From: Gryllotalpicola daejeonensis
GTDB lineage: Bacteria; Actinomycetota; Actinomycetes; Actinomycetales; Microbacteriaceae
Direction: 5' to 3'
NCBI RefSeq assembly: GCF_039538145.1
Contig: NZ_BAABBV010000001.1
Coordinates: forward strand, 1,550,001-1,614,000
Length of the DNA: 64,000 nt
The translations under genes were made by a program, and so were the position numbers. The notes below the pieces were generated by a model. It searched no databases. It worked only from the letters and a program-made list of their open reading frames with translations, and was not told the DNA's origin. The first letter of the stretch is position 1. Each line of letters starts with the position of its first letter. This document shows, piece by piece, positions 56,850 through 63,854 of this stretch.

Positions 56850-58163
56850 GTGCCCCGCAAGATCCTCGGCGTCATCGACTCCGATTCCTACGCGAAGTGG
56901 GGCGCGTCGCTGCTGGCGCACCTCGGTGATGAGTGGACGGTCGAGCTGGTCACGGTCGAGTCGCGGCTGGCCGCGAGCGACGCGCAGCTCGCGTTCGCGC
57001 TCGCCGGCACGGGCTTCACCACGGATGCCGCACCCTGCGCGTCCCTGGCAGAGATCATCGACAGGCTGAACCGCGACGGGCACGACGCCGTCTTCGTCTC
57101 GACGAGCGGCGCCGTGTCGGAAGCGGTCATCACCGAGATCACGCAGCGCGTGCACCCGCGGCCGGTGATCATGACCGGCTTGCCGGGCATCTCGACGCCG
57201 CCGAAGTACAAGGGGCTGTTCCGCAGGGCGCAGGCCGACCTCTTCGTCTTGCACAGCCATCGCGAGATCCGCGAGCACAACGAGCTGACGAGACAGCGCG
57301 GCGTGCCGCACAACTTCGTGCTCGCGACGCTGCCGTTCCTGGATCAGCACGAGGCGGTGCCCGAGTGGTCCGGCGAGCGCGACAGCATCGTGTTCGCCGC
57401 GCAGCCGGGTGTGCCGCACACCCTCGCCGACCGGCGCGCAATCGTCGGGTGGCTCGTGCAGACGGCACTGGCCCACCCCGAGCTGCGCGTCGTGATCAAG
57501 GTGCGGGCGCAGGCCGGCGAGCGGCAGACGCATCGCGAGAGGCATCCGTATGTCGACCTCGTTCCGGCGAATGCGCCGGCCAACCTGGTCGTCGAGGGCG
57601 GATCGATGCTGTCGCATCTCGCACGTGCCGTCGGCTTCCTCACCGTGAGCTCGACCGCGGCCATCGAGGCGATCGCCGCCGGCGTGCCGTGCCTCGTGCT
57701 CAGCGACTTCGGCGTGAGCGGCGAGCTGATCAACACGGTGTTCGTCGGCAGCGGTCTGCTCGGCTCGTCGCGTGAGCTCATCGCCGCGCGGTTCCGCCAG
57801 GTGGACCCCGCCTGGCGCGCCGACAACTACTTCCACCCGGCCGAGGACAACGACTGGCAGTCGCAGCTCGAGATAATGGCGGGGCTGCGCGACGCGGGCC
57901 TGCTGCCCGAGCGCCCGGCCAAGCGGCGCAGCCGCGGCGGGGCGCTGCGCCGCGCGTGGGATCGCAAGCGCGCCTTCGGCCCGTACGACCGCACCGCGAT
58001 CGGCTATCTCGCCGCGCTGATCGGCTACCCGGTGCTCACCGCGCGCCGTGCGGCTGCCGCGCTGCGCAAGCCCGCGCCCGCCGCGCCGTACGTCGACGAG
58101 ACGGGCTCCGGTCAGGGCACCCGCGGCGACGCGGCGGCTACAGCTCCCGTCGCGCGCGGGTAG
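56850..58163 (+). CDS. Putative glycosyltransferase (DUF6716-like), nonulosonate cassette
   Basis: 437 residues. I place it with the actinobacterial DUF6716-type putative glycosyltransferases. Seen: KILGVIDSDSYAKWGASLLA start, VFVSTSGAVSEAVI, VIMTGLPGISTPPKYKGLF, LFVLHSHREIREHNEL, and the C-terminal nucleotide-sugar region VVEGGSMLSHLARAVGFLTV, SSTAAIEAIAAGVPCLVLSD. No signal peptide, but a hydrophobic patch near 370-390. By context it should transfer the CMP-activated sugar to a cell-wall or capsular glycan. GTG 56850 with AAGGGG upstream. Its 3' end overlaps truA by 26 bases. Confidence 0.8.
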   Translation: MPRKILGVIDSDSYAKWGASLLAHLGDEWTVELVTVESRLAASDAQLAFALAGTGFTTDAAPCASLAEIIDRLNRDGHDAVFVSTSGAVSEAVITEITQRVHPRPVIMTGLPGISTPPKYKGLFRRAQADLFVLHSHREIREHNELTRQRGVPHNFVLATLPFLDQHEAVPEWSGERDSIVFAAQPGVPHTLADRRAIVGWLVQTALAHPELRVVIKVRAQAGERQTHRERHPYVDLVPANAPANLVVEGGSMLSHLARAVGFLTVSSTAAIEAIAAGVPCLVLSDFGVSGELINTVFVGSGLLGSSRELIAARFRQVDPAWRADNYFHPAEDNDWQSQLEIMAGLRDAGLLPERPAKRRSRGGALRRAWDRKRAFGPYDRTAIGYLAALIGYPVLTARRAAAALRKPAPAAPYVDETGSGQGTRGDAAATAPVARG

Positions 58164-59010
58164 CCTCGGCCCGCGCCCCGAGCTCGTCGTCGGGCGGGTA
58201 GCCGACCTCGGTCAGCGTCAGCCCCTTGGCCGGCATCACCTTGAACGCGCTCGTGCGGGCGCCCACCTCGAGGATCAAAGCGAGATCGGATGCCTCGAGC
58301 TTGCCCTCCCCCACGGCGACGCACCCGCCCACGAGCGCCCGCACCATGCTGTGGCAGAACGCGTCGGCCTGCAGCGAGGCGATCAGCACCCCGGCTTCGT
58401 CGCGACGCCACCCGAAGTTCTGCAGCGTGCGGATCGTGGTCGCCCCCTCGCGCGGCTTGCAGTACGCCGCGAAGTCGTGCAGGCCGAGCAGGCTCTGCGC
58501 GCCGCGGTGCATCGCGTCGGCGTCGAGGGGCGTCGGCCACCACACCGTGCGGTGACGCTGGCCGGGGTCCCTCGTGTCGATGCGGTCGCTGACGCGGTAC
58601 TCGTAGCGGCGCCAGACCGCCGAGAAGCGCGCGTCGAACCCCTCGGGGGCAACGCAGCCCCGCTTCACCACCACGTCCGTGTTCGAGCCGAGGATGCCGT
58701 TCAGCCGGTACGCGAGCGCCGCCCCGGCGTCAGGGGGCGCGCCCTGCGGCAGCCGCACATTGCGCAGCGCGTTGACCTGGTCGTGGTCGAGGTCGAGGTG
58801 CACCACCTGGTCGGCCGCGTGCACGCCGGCATCCGTTCGCCCCGCGACGACCAGCGTCGGCGCGGGCGGCGTGCGCCGGAACAGGGTCGCGAGCGCGTCC
58901 TCGAGCACGCCCTGAACGGTGCGCAGCCTCGGCTGCCTCGCCCAGCCGCTGAAGCCGGTGCCGTCGTAGGCGACGTCGAGCCGGATACGGATCGGGGTGG
59001 CGGCGCTCAT
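58138..59010 (-). CDS. truA: tRNA pseudouridine(38-40) synthase TruA
   Basis: 290-residue pseudouridine synthase for tRNA anticodon-arm positions 38-40. Seen: RIRLDVAYDGTGFSGWARQP, catalytic aspartate in VVAGRTDAGVHAADQVVH, FDARFSAVWRRYEYRVSDR, HDFAAYCKPREGATTIRTLQ, ADAFCHSMVRALVGGCVAVG. ATG 59010; a longer reading upstream runs through the SEC-C gene antisense region. Usual position after rplQ; here separated from it by the SEC-C gene. Confidence 0.94.
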   Translation of the reverse strand: MSAATPIRIRLDVAYDGTGFSGWARQPRLRTVQGVLEDALATLFRRTPPAPTLVVAGRTDAGVHAADQVVHLDLDHDQVNALRNVRLPQGAPPDAGAALAYRLNGILGSNTDVVVKRGCVAPEGFDARFSAVWRRYEYRVSDRIDTRDPGQRHRTVWWPTPLDADAMHRGAQSLLGLHDFAAYCKPREGATTIRTLQNFGWRRDEAGVLIASLQADAFCHSMVRALVGGCVAVGEGKLEASDLALILEVGARTSAFKVMPAKGLTLTEVGYPPDDELGARAEATRARREL

Positions 59011-59032
59011 CGCCTCAAGCGTATCGACGCCG

Positions 59033-59425
59033 CTACTCCAGCACGTCCCCGTCGACGTACAGCCACGCGCCGCCGACGCGCTCGAAGCGGCTGCGCTCGT
59101 GCAGGGCTCCGCGCTCGGCGCCCTGCCGCCATACCGCGCGGAACTCGACGGTGCCCTTCGAGTCGAACGGGCCGCCGCCGCTCGTCTGCAGCACGTCGAG
59201 CCGACGCCACACGAGGTCGGGCTCCGCCTCGATCGAGCGGGGACGGGTCGAGGGATGCCACGTCGAGAGCACATAGTCGGTGTCGCCCACCGCAAAGGCG
59301 CAGTAGCGGCTGCGCATCAGCTGCTCGGCCGTCGCGGCCCGGCGCTCACCCGCATGCAGCGGTCCGCAGCACTCCCCGTAGCTCAGCCCGCTTCCGCAAG
59401 GGCAGCGGCTTCCGGCATCCGTCAC
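59033..59425 (-). CDS. YchJ-like SEC-C motif protein (UPF0225 family)
   Basis: 130-residue protein of the UPF0225/YchJ family. N-terminal SEC-C-type metal site CPCGSGLSYGECCGPLHAG (three to four cysteines and a histidine), then AEQLMRSRYCAFAVGDTDYV, STWHPSTRPRSIEAE and the cystatin-like sheet VEFRAVWRQGAE. Function unknown; a zinc-binding NTF2-like fold. Lies between rplQ terminator and truA. Confidence 0.87.
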   Translation of the reverse strand: MTDAGSRCPCGSGLSYGECCGPLHAGERRAATAEQLMRSRYCAFAVGDTDYVLSTWHPSTRPRSIEAEPDLVWRRLDVLQTSGGGPFDSKGTVEFRAVWRQGAERGALHERSRFERVGGAWLYVDGDVLE

Positions 59426-59454
59426 GCCCCCAATTTTCGCCCATGCATGCAGAA

Positions 59455-59484
59455 ACGCCCCGCTTCCCTTGCGGGGCGGGGCGT
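59455..59484 (-). terminator. rplQ terminator
   Basis: ACGCCCCGC pairs with GCGGGGCGT around a 12-base loop, followed on the minus strand by TTTC. It ends the infA-to-rplQ transcript before the SEC-C gene. Confidence 0.7.
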
Positions 59485-59511
59485 CTCTGATCAGCCGTGG
59501 GCCGAAAGGAC

Positions 59512-60111
59512 TTACTCGGCGTCTGCCTTGGTCTCCTCGGCGTCTGCCTTGGTCTCCTCGGCGGCAGCCTCGGTCTCCTCAGCGGGAGCCTCGGTGGCCT
59601 CGGCCTCAGCCGGAGCCTCGGCAGCCTCGGTGTCGGCAGCCTCGGCCTCGGCGACGACGGCCTCTTCAGCGGCGTCATCGGTCGCGACGGCCTCGGGCTC
59701 CTCCACCGGCGCGGCGGCGGCAGCGGGCTTCGCCTTCTTCGCCTTCGGGGTGACGGGCTCGAGAACGAGCTCGATCACCGCGAGGGGCGCGTTGTCGCCC
59801 TTGCGGAAGCCGGTCTTGATGATGCGGGTGTAGCCACCCTCGCGCTCGGCGACGAGCGGAGCGATCTGCGTGAACAGCTCGTGCACCACCGACTTGTCCT
59901 TGATCACGGCGAGCACGCGACGGCGGGCGTGCAGGTCGCCGCGCTTCGCGAAGGTGATCAGGCGCTCAGCGATCGGGCGCAGGCGCTTGGCCTTGGCCTC
60001 GGTCGTCTGAATCGACTTGTGGGTGAACAGGCTGGCGGCCAGGTTCGCGAGGAGCAGGCGCTCGTGGGCGGGACCGCCTCCGAGGCGGGGGCCCTTCGTG
60101 GGCTTGGGCAT
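59512..60111 (-). CDS. rplQ: 50S ribosomal protein L17 with long acidic tail
   Basis: 199 residues: the first ~120 are L17 (GPRLGGGPAHERLLLANLAA, QTTEAKAKRLRPIAERLITF, VIKDKSVVHELFTQIAPLVA, GYTRIIKTGFRKGDNAPLAV). The remaining ~75 are an Ala/Glu/Pro/Thr-rich tail with repeated EETKADA and EAPAE units. Such tails occur in actinobacterial L17, but the tandem DNA repeat at the end (59517-59579) suggests recent growth. 46 bases after rpoA. Confidence 0.95.
   Translation of the reverse strand: MPKPTKGPRLGGGPAHERLLLANLAASLFTHKSIQTTEAKAKRLRPIAERLITFAKRGDLHARRRVLAVIKDKSVVHELFTQIAPLVAEREGGYTRIIKTGFRKGDNAPLAVIELVLEPVTPKAKKAKPAAAAAPVEEPEAVATDDAAEEAVVAEAEAADTEAAEAPAEAEATEAPAEETEAAAEETKADAEETKADAE
59517..59579. 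repeat. 21-bp tandem repeat in the L17 tail
   Basis: Two perfect 21-base units (starting CGGCGTCTGCC, 59517 and 59538) and a third diverged unit to 59579, coding for EETKADA repeats. Multiple of three, so copy-number change would keep frame. Confidence 0.8.
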
Positions 60112-60157
60112 GGTGTTTCTCCGTTAGTGAAAGGTTGGTGGTCGAGGGGGCGAGAAT

Positions 60158-61144
60158 TTAGTTCTCGTCCTCGAAGCCGCTGTAGAAGTGGGCGCCGTCG
60201 AACCCGGGGACCGAGTCCTTGAGCGACAGGCCCATCTCCGTCAGCTTGTCCTTGACCTCATCCACCGACTTCTGGCCGAAGTTGCGGATGTTCATGAGCT
60301 GCGTCTCGGAAAGGGAGACCAGCTCGCTGACGGTGTTGATGCCCTCGCGCTTGAGGCAGTTGTAGGAGCGCACGGAGAGGTCGAGGTCCTCGATGGGCAT
60401 CGACAGCTCGGAGCTCAGCACCGCGTCGACCGGCGCGGGGCCGATCTCGATGCCCTCAGCCTGGTTGTTCAGCTCGCGGGCGAGGCCGAACAACTCGACC
60501 AGCGTGCGGCCGGCCGAGGCGATGGCGTCGCGCGGGCTGATCGCGGGCTTGGTCTCGACGTCGACCACGAGGCGGTCGAAGTCGGTGCGCTCGCCTGCAC
60601 GGGTGGCCTCGACGCGGTACGTGACCTTGAGCACTGGCGAGTAGATCGAGTCGACCGGGATCTGGCCGGCCTCGCTGAACTCGCTGCGGTTCTGCTGCGC
60701 CGAGACGTAGCCGCGGCCGCGCTCGATGGTCAGCTCGATCTCGAGCTTCGCCTTGTCGTTGAGGGTCGCGATGACGAGCTCGGGGTTGTGGATCTCGACA
60801 CCCGCCGGCGCCGAGATGTCGGCCGCCGTGACCTCACCGGCGCCCTGCTTGCGCAGGTAGGCGGTGATGGGCTCGTCGTGCTCGCTCGAGACGACCAGGC
60901 CCTTGATGTTCAGGATGATCTCGGTGACATCCTCTTTGACGCCGGGCACGGTGCTGAACTCGTGCAGAACGCCGTCGATGCGGATGCTCGTGACAGCTGC
61001 GCCCGGAATCGAGGACAGCAGCGTGCGGCGAAGCGAGTTTCCGAGGGTGTAGCCGAAGCCCGGCTCGAGCGGCTCGATGACGAACCGCGAGCGGAACTCC
61101 GAGATCGACTCCTCGGTCAGAGTAGGACGCTGTGCAATGAGCAC
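60158..61144 (-). CDS. rpoA: DNA-directed RNA polymerase alpha subunit
   Basis: 328 residues. N-terminal assembly domain: RFVIEPLEPGFGYTLGNSLR, TLLSSIPGAAVTSIRIDGVL, GRGYVSAQQNRSEFSEAGQI, ATRAGERTDFDRLVVDVETK. Linker, then the C-terminal domain that contacts UP elements and activators: DLDLSVRSYNCLKREGINTV, SLSETQLMNIRNFGQKSVDE, VKDKLTEMGLSLKDS. 122 bases after rpsK, with a hairpin in the gap. No rpsD between. Confidence 0.97.
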   Translation of the reverse strand: MLIAQRPTLTEESISEFRSRFVIEPLEPGFGYTLGNSLRRTLLSSIPGAAVTSIRIDGVLHEFSTVPGVKEDVTEIILNIKGLVVSSEHDEPITAYLRKQGAGEVTAADISAPAGVEIHNPELVIATLNDKAKLEIELTIERGRGYVSAQQNRSEFSEAGQIPVDSIYSPVLKVTYRVEATRAGERTDFDRLVVDVETKPAISPRDAIASAGRTLVELFGLARELNNQAEGIEIGPAPVDAVLSSELSMPIEDLDLSVRSYNCLKREGINTVSELVSLSETQLMNIRNFGQKSVDEVKDKLTEMGLSLKDSVPGFDGAHFYSGFEDEN

Positions 61145-61229
61145 TGTTGATTCCTTTCGGCTAAGGGTCCGCTATATGACCCTTGCGTGAGTGGAGTTAT
61201 GGAGTTGTTGAAATGCGATCGAGGGCGGA

Positions 61230-61245
61230 TGCCCCGCAAGGGGCA
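61230..61245 (-). terminator. Hairpin between rpsK and rpoA
   Basis: Six-bp stem TGCCCC/GGGGCA with a four-base GCAA loop. Probably a processing or attenuation element rather than a full terminator, since rpoA follows. Confidence 0.45.
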
Positions 61246-61266
61246 CCCGCCACGACAGTGTCCTAG

Positions 61267-61665
61267 TTAGACGCGACGACGCTTCGGCGGACGGGCGCCG
61301 TTGTGAGCCTGCGGCGTCACGTCGGTGATGCTGCCCACCTCGAGGCCGGCGGCCTGAAGCGAGCGGATGGCGGTCTCGCGACCCGAGCCCGGGCCCTTCA
61401 CGAAGACGTCGACCTTCTTCATGCCGTGCTCCTGCGCCTGGCGGGCGGCCGACTCGGCGGCCGTCTGGGCGGCGTACGGGGTCGACTTGCGCGAGCCCTT
61501 GAAGCCGACGCCACCGGCGGAGGCCCAGCTGATCACAGCACCGGTCGTGTCGGTGATCGAGACGATCGTGTTGTTGAACGTGCTCTTGATGTGGGCCTGG
61601 CCCACAGCGATGTTCTTCTTCTCCTTGCGGCGCGGCTTGCGCGCAGCCGTCTTAGGTGCAGCCAT
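61267..61665 (-). CDS. rpsK: 30S ribosomal protein S11
   Basis: 132 residues: NIAVGQAHIKSTFNNTIVSI, GAVISWASAGGVGFKGSRKS, TPYAAQTAAESAARQAQEHG, VDVFVKGPGSGRETAIRSLQ, ITDVTPQAHNGARPPKRRRV. Standard length. 36 bases after rpsM; basic N-terminal tail. Confidence 0.97.
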   Translation of the reverse strand: MAAPKTAARKPRRKEKKNIAVGQAHIKSTFNNTIVSITDTTGAVISWASAGGVGFKGSRKSTPYAAQTAAESAARQAQEHGMKKVDVFVKGPGSGRETAIRSLQAAGLEVGSITDVTPQAHNGARPPKRRRV

Positions 61666-61701
61666 TTGTGTCTATCTCTCCTGGAATCCGTGGGCCCGCG
61701 A

Positions 61702-62082
61702 TTACTTGCGGCCGGCCTTCTTCTTGCCGGCGACGGTGCGCTTCGGGCCCTTACGGGTACGAGCGTTCGTCTTGGTGCGCTGACCGCGCACCGGGAGGCC
61801 ACGGCGGTGGCGCAGACCCTCGTAGGAGCCGATCTCGACCTTGCGACGGATGTCGGCCTGGACCTCGCGGCGGAGGTCACCCTCGACCTTGAAGGTTCCC
61901 TCGATGTAGTCGCGGAGGGCGACGAGCTGGTCGTCGGTCAGATCCTTGACTCGGATGTCCCCCGAGATCCCGGTGGCGGCGAGGGTCTGAAGAGACCGGG
62001 TGCGACCGACACCGTAGATGTACGTCAGTGCGATCTCCACGCGCTTCTCGCGCGGGATGTCAACGCCTGCAAGACGTGCCAT
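61702..62082 (-). CDS. rpsM: 30S ribosomal protein S13
   Basis: 126 residues: ARLAGVDIPREKRVEIALTY, IYGVGRTRSLQTLAATGISG, DLTDDQLVALRDYIEGTFKV, EIGSYEGLRHRRGLPVRGQR, basic tail to KKAGRK contacting tRNA. ATG 62082 is the canonical start; GGAGAAAG precedes it. Gap of 188 bases to rpmJ holds a hairpin. Confidence 0.97.
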   Translation of the reverse strand: MARLAGVDIPREKRVEIALTYIYGVGRTRSLQTLAATGISGDIRVKDLTDDQLVALRDYIEGTFKVEGDLRREVQADIRRKVEIGSYEGLRHRRGLPVRGQRTKTNARTRKGPKRTVAGKKKAGRK

Positions 62083-62241
62083 GTTGGCTTTCTCCTGTAA
62101 GTGAGTGGAGGTGTGGAGCAGAGCCGGTGCCCGGGCCTCCAACCCGAGGTGTCCCCGACGAATCGGTTCTGGCTCTGCCTGTTCTGTGTGAAGTTATGAA
62201 GTCTTCGAAGCTGCGGGCTTAGCCCTGGCAGTGCTTCTTGA

Positions 62242-62259
62242 CGCCCGGCAAGCCGGGCG
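62242..62259 (-). terminator. Hairpin between rpmJ and rpsM
   Basis: Perfect eight-bp stem CGCCCGGC/GCCGGGCG with a two-base AA centre, ten bases after the rpmJ stop. No T tract. Confidence 0.5.
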
Positions 62260-62270
62260 AAGCGACCCGC

Positions 62271-62387
62271 TTATCCCTGCCGTTGCTTGTGGCGCGGGTT
62301 CGACGAGCAGATGACCATGACCCGGCCGTTGCGGCGGATGATCTTGCAGTGCTCGCAGATGCGCTTGACTGAGGGCTTGACCTTCAT
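62271..62387 (-). CDS. rpmJ: 50S ribosomal protein L36
   Basis: 38-residue zinc-binding ribosomal protein. Starts MKVKPSVKRICEHCKII and ends NPRHKQRQG, with ligands Cys-x2-Cys (CEHC), a later Cys and His (ICSSNPRH). Read directly from the sequence: ATG at 62387, TAA at 62271. GGAAACAAC precedes the ATG. Usual position after infA. Confidence 0.95.
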   Translation of the reverse strand: MKVKPSVKRICEHCKIIRRNGRVMVICSSNPRHKQRQG

Positions 62388-62416
62388 TGAGTTGTTTCCT
62401 TCGCTGTCATCGTGCG

Positions 62417-62433
62417 CCTCCCTGGCAGGGAGG
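62417..62433 (-). terminator. Hairpin between infA and rpmJ
   Basis: Seven-bp stem CCTCCCT/AGGGAGG with a three-base loop, in the 69-base gap. Similar small hairpins lie in the next gaps of this operon. Confidence 0.45.
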
Positions 62434-62456
62434 GCCGTTACTTGTGCAGCGAACTC

Positions 62457-62678
62457 CTACTTGTAGCGGTAGACGATGCGGCCGCGGGTCAGGTCGTAAG
62501 GGCTCAGCTCGACGATCACGCGGTCCTCGGGGAGGATGCGGATGTAGTGCTGACGCATCTTGCCGCTGATGTGGGCAAGAACCTTGTGACCGTTGGTCAG
62601 CTCAACACGGAACATCGCGTTGGGCAGAGCTTCGATCACAGATCCTTCGATCTCGATGACGCCGTCTTTTTTGGCCAT
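62457..62678 (-). CDS. infA: Translation initiation factor IF-1
   Basis: 73-residue OB-fold factor binding the ribosomal A site. Sequence MAKKDGVIEIEGSVIEALPN, MFRVELTNGHKVLAHISGKM, RQHYIRILPEDRVIVELSPY, DLTRGRIVYRYK, complete and canonical. A ~95-base leader and promoter block at 62775-62793 lie upstream. First gene of the ribosomal run. Confidence 0.97.
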   Translation of the reverse strand: MAKKDGVIEIEGSVIEALPNAMFRVELTNGHKVLAHISGKMRQHYIRILPEDRVIVELSPYDLTRGRIVYRYK

Positions 62679-62774
62679 AACCTACTGTCGCTAAAAGGTC
62701 GGAATTCGCTGTTCGTGCGGGGGATGAAGATGCCTTGAACGTTGCACGACGCGCACCCTGAAACGGGCGCAAGA

Positions 62775-62793
62775 CACCAAAGATCAATCGTAC
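62775..62793 (-). promoter_or_regulatory. infA promoter -10 and shared initial-transcript block
   Basis: Minus strand: -10 TACGAT (62792-62787) then TGATCTTTGGTG, matching the rplM promoter block at 17 of 19 positions. No good -35 was found at 16-18 bases. Confidence 0.6.
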
Positions 62794-62871
62794 CCGAAGT
62801 GTTCCCATAACGCGAGTTGGGGTCTACACTCGCTTGGCTCGTCGGCGTGTCGCTGCGGCGTCGCCGCGCCG

Positions 62872-63765
62872 CTACTCGCGGCGCGCGAGCAGGCCGGCGT
62901 TGAGCCGGTCACTGAATTCCCGGTCGACGGCGATCGGATGCCCGTCGACCTCGGTGATCGGGGAAGCGAGCTTCACACTCGACAGCAGCCAGACTCCGTC
63001 GGAATCCCTGAGCTCATCAACCGTGACCAGGCGGTCCTCCGTGTCGAATCCCCACTGCTGCGCCAGCGCGAATGCGCTGAGCTGCGTCGTGCCGGGCAGG
63101 ATGCCGATGTCGGTCTTCGGGGTCACCAGGGTGTTCCCGCGGCGCAGCAGCACGGACGACTGCGGCGCCTCCATCACGTAGCCGTCCGACGAGACGTAGA
63201 TCGCGTTGTCGGCCCCGCGGCGCGCCGCCTCACGCAACGTCGCCATGTTGACGGCGTACGACAGCGTCTTGGCGCCCGGCAGCAGCCAGGGCGCGTGCTC
63301 GGAGAGGTCGTGCCGGTAGCCGCGGTCGAGCGTGACCACCTTCCACCCCTCGGTGCGATTGCTGAAGTCGTCATCGGCGACGGTTGCAATGAGCCAGCCG
63401 GTCGGTCGGTTCGCGCCCTCGATGCCGCGCGACAGCACGAGCTTGATGCCGCCCTGCCTGTCGGTCGGCAGCGCGGCGCCGGCGATCTTCATCGCGACGC
63501 GCCACTGCTCGAGGTTCGGGGCGGGCAGCTCGAGCAGCTCCGCCGAGTTCGCCAGGCGCCAGAAGTGCGCGTCGACCGCCTGCGGGTAGCCGTCGAGCAC
63601 GCCGAGCGTCTCGAAGACGCCATCGCCCCGCGTGGCGGCGAGATCGGTGCCGAGCACGATCGGCTCGTCGGGCCCGACGCGGCGGACGGTGGCCTCCCAC
63701 CCGCCGGCGGGCTCGGGAGCGTCGGCTGCGGCGACCTCGAGGGCGAAGACGATCGGTTCAGGCAT
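62872..63765 (-). CDS. Class IV PLP aminotransferase (aminodeoxychorismate lyase-like)
   Basis: 297-residue fold-type IV PLP protein, like PabC or branched-chain/D-amino-acid aminotransferases. Seen: TRGDGVFETLGVLDGYPQAV, HFWRLANSAELLEL, IKLVLSRGIEG, the PLP lysine region PGAKTLSYAVNMATLREAAR, DNAIYVSSDGYVMEAPQSSV, LVTPKTDIGILPGTTQL. ATG 63765 with GGAGGGG six bases upstream. PabC would make p-aminobenzoate for folate; the substrate is not settled. Lies between map and infA. Confidence 0.85.
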   Translation of the reverse strand: MPEPIVFALEVAAADAPEPAGGWEATVRRVGPDEPIVLGTDLAATRGDGVFETLGVLDGYPQAVDAHFWRLANSAELLELPAPNLEQWRVAMKIAGAALPTDRQGGIKLVLSRGIEGANRPTGWLIATVADDDFSNRTEGWKVVTLDRGYRHDLSEHAPWLLPGAKTLSYAVNMATLREAARRGADNAIYVSSDGYVMEAPQSSVLLRRGNTLVTPKTDIGILPGTTQLSAFALAQQWGFDTEDRLVTVDELRDSDGVWLLSSVKLASPITEVDGHPIAVDREFSDRLNAGLLARRE

Positions 63766-63854
63766 GCGGTCCCCTCCATCTGCCGGCTTCGCCGTCAGGC
63801 TATGCGAAGTCACTGCGTCACCGCTCCCTGCTCCTGGTCCATGCTCGGCTACGG

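Noticed and set aside
60111..61300. Absence of rpsD between rpsK and rpoA as a possible deletion
   Set aside because: In many relatives of this family rpsD is located elsewhere, so its absence here is expected.
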